Shown here one piece after another: positions 12,240 to 21,630 of a stretch of 64,000 nucleotides of DNA; positions within the stretch are counted from its first letter, which is position 1; each line of letters opens with the position of its first letter. This DNA is from Hyperoodon ampullatus. Taxonomy: Eukaryota; Chordata; Mammalia; Artiodactyla; Ziphiidae. Under the pieces are notes generated by a model. The model made no database searches. It was not told the origin of the DNA and was given only the letters and a program-made list of their open reading frames with translations. Made by a program: the position numbers and the translations under genes. The stretch covers positions 6,259,239 through 6,323,238 of the forward strand of contig OX457061.1 of NCBI GenBank assembly GCA_949752795.1, written 5' to 3'.

Positions 12240-12780
12240 AGATTAAAATAAACGTAGACTTATCAACCACTTGCTGTCTATGGACTTGATTCAGATTCCA
12301 ATAAACAAAGTGAAAAAAAATGTGAGACAACAGGAAAGTGGAATGTAAGTGCTGACGAGAGCGTATTAAGGAATTATTGATTTTTGGGGTATTATGGATT
12401 CTTTTTTTAAAGAATCGTTATCTTTTAGAAATACATTTTGAAATATTTATGTATGAAATGATACGATGTCTTGAATTTGCTTGAAAACAACCCAGTGTCG
12501 GGGGTGTGTGGGGGTGGGTATAGATGGCACAAGATTGCTGTGAATCGGTGATTCTGAAGCTGGGAGATGGGTACACGGAGTTACATATTCTCTCCACCAT
12601 TGCATGAGAATGTTCCCATAACAAAAATTGTTTTTTTTTTTTCCACTCTCAAATTTCCAACAACCTAAGTGCCCCACACCATAAGACTGGTTAAGGTATG
12701 GTCCAACCATAAACGGTATACTATACAGCTATTAAAAATGATGATCTCGAGCAACATTTAGTGACGCGAAAAATATGCAC
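12240..12780 (+). mobile_element. ancient L1 3'-UTR type repeat
   Basis: Diverged but recognisable blocks include gatacgatgtcttgaatttg, gaagctgggagatgggtaca and, after a T run, a second old L1 end with cagctattaaaaatgatgat. Assignment to the L1M class is by eye. Confidence 0.6.
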
Positions 12781-13219
12781 GATCTCAGTTCCTGAATAAT
12801 TCAGTGAATTATATAACCGTAATTTATCTAAGAATTATGATCCATCAGGAATCTGAGAAGGCAAATAAATCACAAAAACAATGGAACACAAATTGGATAT
12901 AATTACTATCAGGCAGGCTCTAGGAAGTCCTGAGAAACCTGGTATATGGCAATTCTCAGGAAGAGCTATAGAAAAGGGGATCTTGGCACCCTGAAAACCT
13001 TGTCATGGAAATAAAGTTACGTCGTGTTGGCCGACATGTTGCTGGTGAGGGTAAGATATATGTCTACATAAATTGTGTTAAGGAAAGCCAGTGTAGACAC
13101 AACAGGATGTGAAGCCAAGTTGGGTAAAACACATTAAAAATCTCTTTTCTTAGTGTTGAGTCTCCAAAAGAAAAAATAAATGTTTCCTACAAGTTGTTCC
13201 TTTAAAAAACAAACTAACA

Positions 13220-13446
13220 GGGCTTCCCTGGTGGCGCAGTGGTTGAGAGTCCGCCTGCCGATGCAGGGGACACGGGTTCGTGCCCCGGTCCGGGAGGATA
13301 CCACATGCTGCGGAGCGGCTGGGCCCGTGAGCCATGGCCACTAAGCCTGCGTGTCCGGAGCCTGTGCTCCGCAACGGGAGAGGTCACAACAGTGAGAGGC
13401 CCACGTACAGCAAAAATAATAATAATAATAAAACAAACAAACAAAC
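13220..13446 (+). mobile_element. CHR SINE, 200-base form (first of a tandem pair)
   Basis: Complete element ending in aataataataataataaaac and (CAAA)n. A second copy begins in its tail. Confidence 0.95.
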
Positions 13447-13670
13447 AGGGCTTCCCTGGTGGCGCAGTGGTTGAGAGTCCGCCTGCCAATGCAGGGGACG
13501 CGGGTTCATGCCCCGGTCCGGGAAGATCCCAAATGCCACGGAGCGGCTGGGCCCATGAGCCATGGCCGCTGAGCCTGCGCGTCCGGAGCCTGTGCTCCAC
13601 AACGGGAGAGGCCACAACAGTGAGAGGCCTGCATACCGCAAAAACAAACAAACAAACAAAACCCAAAAAA
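13447..13670 (+). mobile_element. CHR SINE, 200-base form (second of a tandem pair)
   Basis: Same orientation as the copy before it, beginning directly after the CAAACAAACA tail of that copy. It differs at scattered positions, for example gcctgccaatgc in place of gcctgccgatgc, so it is a separate insertion and not a simple duplication. Confidence 0.95.
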
Positions 13671-14374
13671 ACAAAAAACACAGCCAACAGCATATGGTTA
13701 TGAACTCGTTGTTGAGGAAATATATATACATATATATTCATAGAAAACTGTAAGACAAAAACAAATAGGGTAATTCAAAAAGAATCACACACTTAAAGAA
13801 ATTAATTACACTGTACAACTTTTCCTTGGAGGGATACAGCAAGAACTTATGTTTGCACCATTATTCCATGGCCTGGAGGTAATAAGCAGCTGTTATATGA
13901 TAGTTGCCAATGAGGCCATTGGTGGTAATTCACAAAAGAGGGACTCTGAAAAATCAGACAACAGATCAGTATGCACTGTGGGACCCAGAGCTGCATACTG
14001 AACATTTTTAAGATTATAGAAATGACTGTCACAGTTCCTTTATAAATTGGTTTGATTATATGTTCCTATGTGACCTAGTTACTGAGTATTAAGTTTTTGT
14101 AAGTGTTCAATTCCTTCTGAATCATTCTGGACACAAAATGTTCACAGTGGTTATTTCTGGGTTATACATGAAGGGTTTTTTTCAATAAACTTTTTAATGG
14201 AGGTTTTCTTTTTAAACATATTTTCTAATGTCTCTTCAATGAAAAAGGATTTCTTGTGCAAAAACATAAGAATATTAGAAGCTTCAAAACAGGCTTCGTA
14301 AACAAAATATCAGCAAATCAAATCTGATGATACATAAAAGCATATCATGGGTGGCTTAGCATTCAAAAATCAAT

Positions 14375-14746
14375 CGGTGTAAGTCAGAATGGCTATCATC
14401 AAAAAATCCACAAACAGTAAATGCTGGAGAGGGTGTGAAGAGATGAGAACCCTCCTACACTGTTGGTGGGAATGTACATTGGTGCAGCCACTATGGAGAA
14501 CAGTATGAAGGTTCCTTTAAAAACTAAAAATAGAGCTATCATATGATCCTGCAATCCCATTCCTGAGCATATATCCAGAGAAAAACATGGTTCGAAAAGA
14601 TCATGCACCCCAGTGTTCATTGCAGCTTTGTTTACGATAGCCAAGACATGGAAACAACCTAAATGTCCATTGACAGAGAATGGGTAAAGAAGATATGGTA
14701 CAAATATACAATGGAATATTACTCAGCCTTTAACAAGAATGAAATA
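14375..14746 (+). mobile_element. L1 ORF2-3' fragment
   Basis: Contains gtcagaatggctatcatcaa, ctggagagggtgtgaagaga, ccactatggagaacagtatg, catgcaccccagtgttcatt and ttactcagcctttaacaaga. It stops abruptly where the next L1 5' UTR begins. Confidence 0.88.
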
Positions 14747-15090
14747 GGCATAGGAGGGAGGCTGGAGAGATCAGGAGAGGCAGGTGGGAGGGGCCATCAG
14801 GAGGAGCGGGAGAGAAGCAGAGGGCGATTGCCCTGCCCACTCGGGCCGGGGAGCCTGCGGAGCTCCCAGGCCAGTCCCCTGCCCTCCAAGGCCCCCTCCA
14901 GGCCACGTGGGTCCTTGGGGGCATAGGAAGGAGGCCGGGGGGAGAATAGGAGAGGCACGTGGGAGGGGCCTTCCAGGAGGAGAGGGACAGGAGCAGAGGG
15001 TGATTGTCTCACCCTCTCAAGCCCAGGAAGCCTGCCAGCCTCCCAGGTGAGGTCCCCTGCCCTCTGAGACCAGGGGTGGGGGGAACGCCT
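14747..15090 (+). repeat. tandem units (about 173 bases) in the L1 5' UTR
   Basis: ggcatagga recurs at 14747 and 14920, each followed by similar text: gagaggca-gtgggaggggcc, aggagga-g, agcagagggtgattg and a Pu-rich stretch. The second unit is diverged and its end is not sharp. This resembles the monomer promoters of some mammalian L1 families. Confidence 0.7.
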
Positions 15091-15708
15091 GGGCCCCTTC
15101 TGTTCCTTGAGCCTAAGTTTCACCCCCCTACAGCCCCCAGGGCCTTTTCCAGATACTGAGCATTGGCCCCACCCACCACCCAAACCTCGCCCTTGCTTAG
15201 GCCCTGCCCTCCACAGCTAAGGCCTTCTGCCCCCTTTTTTCTTTTTTCTTTTTTTCTTTTCCCTCCTCCTCTTTTTTACTATTGTGGGTATTTTTACTAT
15301 TTACTATTTTACTATTGTTTTACTATTCCAGTTGTTGAATCATCTATATTTTTATTTTCATATTCTTCCTAACATATCTGTTAGTTTCCTAGTCTAATTT
15401 TATTTTTTACTTTGTTATTGTTGTGGGGTTTTTTTTGCCGCCCCAGGCAGCTTGCAGGACCTTGGTTCACAAGCCCAGGTCAGCTGAAGCTCCTGTGGTA
15501 GGAGCTCCAAGTCCGAACCACTAGACTAACAGAGAACCTCAGACCCCAGGGACTATTCATCGGAGTGAGGTCTCACGGAATTCCTCATCTCAGCACCAAG
15601 ACCCAGCTCTACCCAATAGCCACAGACCCCAGTGTTAAAAGCCTCAGGCCAAACAACCAGTAAGACAGGAACACAATCCCAGTCATTAAACAAAAAAAAA
15701 AAAAAAAA

Positions 15709-16611
15709 ATGAGATGGCAAAAAAATATGTCATAGATGGAGGAGCAAGGTAAAAACCTACAAGACCAAATAAATGAAGAGGAAATAGGCAATCTACCTGA
15801 AAAAGAATTCAGAGTAATGATAGCAAAGATGATCCAGAATCTCGGAAACAGAATGGAGGCACGGATTGAGAAAATACATGAAATGTTTAACAAAGATCTA
15901 GAAGAACTAAAGAACAAACAAACAGAGATGAACAACACAATAACTGAAATGAAAAATACACTAGAAGGAATCAATTACAGAATAACTGAGGCAGAAGAAC
16001 GAATAAGTGAGCTGGAAGACAAAATGGTGGAAATAACTGCTGAGGAGCAGAATAAAGAAAAAAAAATGAAAAGAATTGAAGACAATCTCAGAGACCACTG
16101 GGACAACACTAAATGCACCAACAGTCGAATTATAGGGGTCCCAGAAGAAGAGAAAAAGAAAGGGACTGAGAAAATATTTGAAGAGATTATAGTCGAGAAC
16201 TTCCCTAACATGGGAAAGAAAACAGTCACGCAAATCCAGGAAGCACAGAGAGTCCCATACAGGATAAAACCTAGGAAAAACACACCAAGACACATATTAA
16301 TCAAACTAACAAAAATTAAATTCAAAGAAAAATTATTAAAAGCAGCAAGGGAAAAACAAAAAATAACATACAAAGGAATCCCCATAAGGTTAGCAGCTGA
16401 TTTTTCAGGGGAAACTCTGCAGGCCAGAAGGGAGTGGCAGGATATACTTAAAGTGATGAAAGACAAAAACCTACAACCAAGATTACTCTACCCAGCAAGG
16501 ATCTAATTCAGATTCAATGGAGAAGTCAAAAGCTTTTCAGACAAGAAAAAGCTAAGAGAATTCAGCACCACCAAACCAGCTTTACAACAAATGCTGAAGA
16601 AACTTCTCTAA
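15709..16611 (+). pseudogene. L1 ORF1 (RNA-binding chaperone) relic with two stops
   Basis: The frame runs from ATG at 15709 to TAA at 16609-16611, about 300 codons, near full length for L1 ORF1p. A TAG at 15733-15735 (codon 9) and a TAA at 16504-16506 break it, leaving an open stretch of 256 codons from 15736. Visible parts are a heptad coiled coil (roughly codons 30-110, rich in Lys/Glu with MNNTITEMKNTLEG and RISELEDKM), an RRM-like region with IIGVPEEE and ENFPNMGK, and a C-terminal domain (TPRHILIKL, KEKLLKAAREK, RRLAADFS-like IRLAADFSG). The protein normally trimerises and coats L1 RNA in the cytoplasm. Confidence 0.9.
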
Positions 16612-16669
16612 GCGGGAAACACAAGAGAAGAAAAAGACCCACAAAAACAAACCCAAAACAATTAAGAAA

Positions 16670-18080
16670 ATGGTAATAGGAACATACATATCGATCATAA
16701 CCTTGAATGTAAATGGATTAAATGCTGTAACCAAAAGATATAGACTGGCTGAATGGATACAAAAACAAGACCCATATATATGCTGTCTACAAGAGACCCA
16801 CTTCAGACCTAGGAACACATACAGACTGAAAGTGAAGGGATGGAAAAAGATATGCCACACAAATGGAAATCAAACAAAAGCTGGAGGGGCTTCCCTGGTG
16901 GTGCACTGGTTAAGAATCCGCCTGCCAATGCAGGGGACACAGGTTCGAGCCCTGGGCCGGGAAAATCCCACATGCCGCGGAACAACTAAGCCTGTGCACC
17001 ACAACTACTGAGCCTGCACTTTAGAGCCCATGAGCCACAACTACGGAAGCCAGCGAGCCATAACTACTGAAGCCCGTGTGCCTAGAGCCCGTGCTCCACA
17101 ACAAGAGAAGCCACTGCAATGAGAAGCCCGCACACTACAACAAAGAGTAGCCCCCTCTCGCCGCAACTAGAGAAAGCCCACACACAGCTATGAAGACTCA
17201 ATGCAGCAAAAAAAAAAAAAAAAAAAATTGATAAACGCTTAGCCAGACTCATCAAGAAAAAAAGAGAGAAGACGCAAATCAATAAAATTAGAAATGAAAA
17301 AGGAGAAATCACAACTGACACTGCAGAAATACAAAGGATTATAAGAGACTACTACAAACAACTATATGCCAATAAGATGGACAACCACGACGAAATGGAC
17401 AAATTCTTGGAAAGGTACAACTTTCCAACAATGAACCAGGAAGAATTAGAAAATATAAACAGACCTATTACAAGTAATGAAACTGAAACCGTAATTAAAA
17501 ATCTTCCAACAAACAAAAGTCCAAGACCAGATGGCTTCACAGGTGAATTCTAGCAAACATTTAGAGAAGAGCTAACACCCATCCTTCTCAAACTTTTCCA
17601 AAAAATGGCAGAGGGGGAAACACTCCCAAATTCATTCTATGAAGCCACCATCACCCTGATACCAAAACCAGAAAAAGATATCATAAAAAAAGAAAATTAT
17701 AGACCAATATCACTGATGAACCTAGATGCAAAATTCCTGAACAAAATACTAGCAAACAGAATCCAATAGCACATTAAAAGGATCATACACCATGATCAAG
17801 TGGGATTTATCCCAGGATGCAAGGATTCTTTAATATATGCAAATCAATCAATGTGATACACCACATTAACAAATTAAGGAATAAAAACCATATGATCATC
17901 TCAATAGATGCAGAAAAAGCTTTTAACAAAATTCAACACCGATTTATGATAAAAACTCTCCAGAAAATGGGAATAGAGGGAACCTACCTCAACACAATAA
18001 AGGCCATATATGACAAACCCACAGCAAGCATCATACTCAATGGTGACAAACTGAAGGAGAAAAACAAATACAGTATGCTA
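16670..18080 (+). pseudogene. L1 ORF2 (endonuclease/reverse transcriptase) relic
   Basis: Starts ATG at 16670 with the endonuclease N-terminus: TLNVNGLN, holding the catalytic Asn, and CLQETH, holding the catalytic Glu. At 16886 a SINE interrupts it. Sequence after 17228 resumes far downstream in ORF2 ([12 protein letters not shown], then INRPITSNE). The RT start is visible ([28 protein letters not shown]). In-frame stops occur at the tag in gaattctagcaaac (near 17551) and in atccaatagcac (near 17767). A frameshift near 17820 leads into [14 protein letters not shown], and the frame ends before the YADD-type motif. It is not functional. Confidence 0.9.
16887..17228 (+). mobile_element. CHR SINE, long form, inside L1 ORF2
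   Basis: Begins gggcttccctggtggtgcac, has the B box ggttcgagccctgg, tandem cacaactactga units and an A tail (17209-17227). I see no clean duplication on its flanks, because L1 sequence resumes at a different part of ORF2. Confidence 0.93.
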
Positions 18081-18482
18081 ACATATATATATGAAATCTA
18101 AAAAAAAAAAAAAAAAATGGTACTGATGAACCTAGTTGCAGGGCAGGAATAAAGAGGTAGACATAGAAAATGGACTTGAGGACATGGGATTGGAGGGCAA
18201 AGCTGGGGTGAAGTGAGGGTACCATCAACATATATACACTATGGAATGTAAAATAGTTGGCTGGTGGGAAGCAGCAGCATAGCACAGGGAGATCAGCTCG
18301 GTGCTTTGCGATGACCTAGAGGGGTGGGATAGGGAGGATGGGAAGGAGGCTCAAGAGGGAGGGGATATGGGGACATATGTATGCATATGGCTGATCCACT
18401 TTGGTGTACAACAGAAACTAACACAGTATTGTGAAGCAATTATACTCCAATAAAGATCTATTAAAAACTTTTTTTAAAAAAT

Positions 18483-18590
18483 GGATAAGCAACAAGGACC
18501 TACTGTATAGCACAGGGAACTCTGCTCAATATTATGTAACAACCTAAATGGGAAAACTAATTTGAAAAAGAATAGAAAAAAAAAGGTAGT
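18483..18590 (+). mobile_element. L1 3'-UTR fragment
   Basis: Starts atggataagcaacaaggacc and has tactgtatagcacagggaac, a 3'-UTR block related to the one at 9125-9381. Confidence 0.75.
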
Positions 18591-18599
18591 GTATTTAAG

Positions 18600-19474
18600 T
18601 GGACAGGAATCCACGGATGATCCATAAAATGTATTCACACACAAAATCAATCAGTGTAATTCATCATATTGACAACAAAAAAGAGAGAAAAGTCATATGA
18701 GCATCTTGATAAACACAGAAAATTCTGATAAAGTTCAATACCACTCATGATTTTTTTAAAAAAACAAATAACTCCTACCAAACTAGAAAAGAAGGAAACT
18801 TTCTAAATCTGCTAAAATCTATCTACAAAGGACCTATAACAAGCATCGTAACTAATGGTGAATTATTGAAAGCTTTCTCTCAAGAATGAGACAAGAATGT
18901 TCACCATCACTACTTCTATGTGACTGGAGGGCCCAACCAGTGCAAGGAAGCAGGAAAAAGGAACAAAAGGCAGAGGGATAGGAAAGGAAGAAATAGAATG
19001 TAGACAATCCAAAAGAATCTAAGGCAGACTCCTAGATCTAATAAATGAAGTTAGCAGGACCATGGGTATATGATCAATAAACAAAAATCAACTGAATTTC
19101 TATAAATCAGAAACAAACAGAAAATACAATTTTAAAATTACTGTTTAAAACACCATCAAAAACATCAAATACTTAGGAATAAATCTACTAAAAGATGTGA
19201 AAGACCTTTTAGCTAAAAACAGCAAAATGTTATAGAGAAAAAAAATTAAAGACCTAAACACAGAGAGAGATATACCATCTTCATGGATTGGAAGACTCAA
19301 CATTAAAAAGATGCCAATTCTCCCCCAAATTGAACAGTAGACTCAACTCAATCCCATTCAAAATCCCAGCGTGTGTGTGTGTAGATATTTATAAGTTGAT
19401 TCTAAAATTTGTATAGAAATAGCATAAAGTAGCCAAGGCATTCTTAAAAAAGAAGTGATGGGATCTTGCTTCTC
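18600..19474 (+). mobile_element. old L1 ORF2 relic
   Basis: Diverged ORF2 text downstream of the RT start: attcatcatattgacaacaa, gcatcttgataaacacagaa, ctaatggtgaattattgaaa, gaatgttcaccatcactact and ccatcttcatggattggaag. The frame has many breaks. A short (GT)n lies near 19370. Confidence 0.85.
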
Positions 19475-19488
19475 AAGATCAAGTTATA

Positions 19489-19803
19489 GGGCTTCCCTGG
19501 TGGCGCAGTGGTTAAGAATCCGCCTGCCAATGCAGGGGACACGGGTTCGAGCCCTGGTCTGGGAAGATCCCACATGCCGCAGAGCAACTAAGCCCATGTG
19601 CCACAACTACTGAGCCTGCCACAACTACTGAAGCCCGTGTGGCTAGAGCCCGAGCTCCGCAACAAGAGGAGCCACTGCAATGAGAAGCCCGTGCAGCAGA
19701 ACGAAGAACAGCCCCCACTTGCCGCAACTAGAGAAAGCCTGTACACAGCAACAAAGACCCAACGCAGCCAAAATAAATAAATAAATTTATTAAAAAAAAA
19801 AAA
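19489..19803 (+). mobile_element. CHR SINE, long form, 14-base duplication
   Basis: Starts ggcttccctggtggcgcagt and ends aaaataaataaataaattta plus A. The flanks aagatcaagttata are identical (19475-19488 and 19804-19817). Confidence 0.97.
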
Positions 19804-20289
19804 AAGATCAAGTTATAAAAAGACTGTGCTTTCATCTTGGGTTCTCCTTCTCCCTCCCTCCCAGACAGCTTACCCTGCGGGAAGCCAGCCACCATGTTGT
19901 TAGGCAGCCCTGTGCAGAGGGCCACATGGTGAGGCCGCCAAACCAAATGAGTGAGCTTAGAAGTGGGTCACCCCTGGCTAAGCCTTCAGATGAGACCGCA
20001 GTCCTGGCCAACAGCTGATGATCATCCCAGTTTACCTAATACGGAGGGGTTTCCCAGGACATGGGACTTTCAGCACTAAATCTGGGACAGTCCCAGGCAA
20101 ACTGGGATGGTTGGCCACCCTCCTGACAGCTTGGCTGCATCCTCATGAGAGACCTTGAGCCAAAGGCACCCAACAAAGCTGTACCCAAATTCCTGATGTT
20201 TGTTCTTTTCAGCTGCTGTTTTGTGGCACTGCAGTGTACAGCAACAGATAACTAAGACAGCACTGCACAAAAGGTGATGGTAACACGGA

Positions 20290-20604
20290 GGATGCACATA
20301 TGACAAGGTGCCCAACTTCAGTGCTCATCAGTGAGATGCAAATTAAGATTACAACAAGCTATCGTGACACGCCCACCAAAACGGCTGAAATTTTAAAAGA
20401 CAGAGAACACCCAGTGCTGGCAAGGAAGTGGGGCAATGGGAGCTCTCATACACCGCAAGTGGGAGTAGGAGATGGTACAACCATGTTGGAAGACTTCTGG
20501 AAGTATCTACTAAAGCTAAATATACACACATTCTATGTCCCAGCAATTCTACTCTTAGATCTATATCAACAGGATGCATCATCCGTCCACCAGGAGACAC
20601 ATAC
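20290..20604 (+). mobile_element. old L1 3' fragment
   Basis: Weak L1 text (catcagtgagatgcaaatta, acacccagtgctggcaagga, tatgtcccagcaattctact), interrupted by the insertion at 20618. Confidence 0.65.
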
Positions 20605-20617
20605 AAGAGTGTTTGTA

Positions 20618-21019
20618 AAACAATGGTCATGAAGAACCTAGGGGTAAGACGGGAATAAAGACACAGACCTACTAGAGAATGGACTTGAGGATATGGGGAG
20701 AGGGAAGGGTAAGCTGTGACAAAGTGAGAGAGTGGCATGGACATGTATACACTACCAAACGTAAAGTAGATAGCTAGTGGGAAGCAGCCGCATAACACAG
20801 GGAGATCAGCTTGGTGCTTTGTGACCACCTAGAGGGGTGGGATAGGGAGAGTGGGAGGGAGGGAGATGCAAGAGGGAGGAGATATGGGAACATATGTATA
20901 TGTATAACTGATTCACTTTGTTATAAGCAGAAACTAACACACCATTGTAAAGCAATTATACTCTAATAAAGATGTAAAAAAAAAAAAAGAGCCAGTAAAA
21001 AAAAAAAAAAAAAAAAAAA
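20618..21019 (+). mobile_element. 5'-truncated L1 3' end with target duplication
   Basis: 3'-UTR text from agaacctaggggtaagacgg to ttatactctaataaagatgt, then a long A-rich tail. The flanks aagagtgtttgta match (20605-20617 and 21020-21032). The block near 20833-20868 is a G-run tract that could form a quadruplex. It lies about 500 bases downstream of the NCS1 exon 7 donor, antisense to the gene. Confidence 0.92.
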
Positions 21020-21512
21020 AAGAGTGTTTGTAGCTGGACAGGACCATAGGGGTCAGTTCTCTGCCAGCAACAGAGGCCTCTGTGGGCTATCATCCTATGC
21101 TTAACAGAAATCCAACGGGGCAAAAAAAGAAACCACGCTGGAGCTATTGATCAAGAGAGTGGAAGCTGAGGTCTTCAGCCACCCCAACGGAGAAAAGATG
21201 AGAAACTCCTGTTCTCCCAGGCCCCTGGCCCTGGCTGAGAACTGGGATTTTCAAAGTGCTTTCACCCCAGGGAAACTTCTATTCAAGTAAACGCTCAGGC
21301 TGAATCTGGGTATATAAAAATGACAAAAATAGAGGAGCCCTGGCTGATGTGAAGGCCCTGCCTCCTAGGCCTCCCCTACTAGCTATGCGCCAACTGGGCA
21401 GACCCCGATTCCCCTCCGGGAAACTCAGGTACTTATCTGCCAACCCCAAGTGTCCTGAGGCTAGGTCTGCCCCCTTTCCCCCACCCCAGGCCCCAAGTCT
21501 CCCTCCACTCAC

Positions 21513-21630
21513 CTCAGCTCTGGGCCTTGGACTATACCAGCCCGTCGTAGAGGGACAGCGCCTGCACGATGGACGGGTCCGCCTTGGATCCTTCCTGGAA
21601 CTCCTGCAGCGTCAGCTTCCCGTCGGCATT
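21513..21630 (-). CDS. NCS1: NCS1 exon 7: EF4, C-terminus, stop and 19 bases of 3' UTR
   Basis: Coding part 21532-21630: N159 to V190 and TAG. It finishes EF4 ([10 protein letters not shown]) and encodes the C-terminal segment ending LSLYDGLV, which folds over the target groove when calcium is absent. The acceptor is CTCTGTTTGCAG. Nineteen bases after the stop comes CTGAG|GTGAGTGG, a perfect AG|GTGAGT donor, so I place the exon end at 21513 and predict a 3'-UTR intron. If that donor is not used, the UTR simply continues into intron DNA. The coding part is certain; the exon end is inferred. Confidence 0.95.

Larger units (their letters stand above)
14747..18475 (+). mobile_element. decayed LINE-1 with 5' UTR, ORF1, partial ORF2 and 3' UTR
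   Basis: A single L1 in order: a GC-rich 5' UTR with tandem units (14747 to about 15090, continuing to about 15700), ORF1 (15709-16611), ORF2 start (16670-16886), a long CHR SINE (16887-17228), later ORF2 (17229 to about 18060) and a 3' UTR with A-rich end (about 18085-18475). A large part of ORF2 between the endonuclease start and the pre-RT region is missing, as is the region after the RT start. The copy cannot move by itself. It lies antisense to NCS1 in the predicted last intron. Confidence 0.88.
8950..21512 (-). other. NCS1: NCS1 last intron, in the 3' UTR (predicted, 12.6 kb)
   Basis: Lies between the AG|GTGAGT donor at 21513 and the acceptor at 8950. It is almost wholly transposon-derived: L1 3' ends, a decayed composite L1 (14747-18475), an old L1 ORF2 relic (18600-19474), five CHR-type SINEs of the 200-base form, two long CHR SINEs, and one short form. 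11100-11550, 11700-12240, 12780-13200 and 13690-14370 show no gene; parts of these look like very old L1 3' UTR. Confidence 0.6.

Noticed and set aside
13239..13703. Open frames with [31 protein letters not shown] text that recur many times in the window
   Set aside because: They are translations of CHR SINEs, which share an accidentally open frame. The repeated 'protein' is not a gene family.
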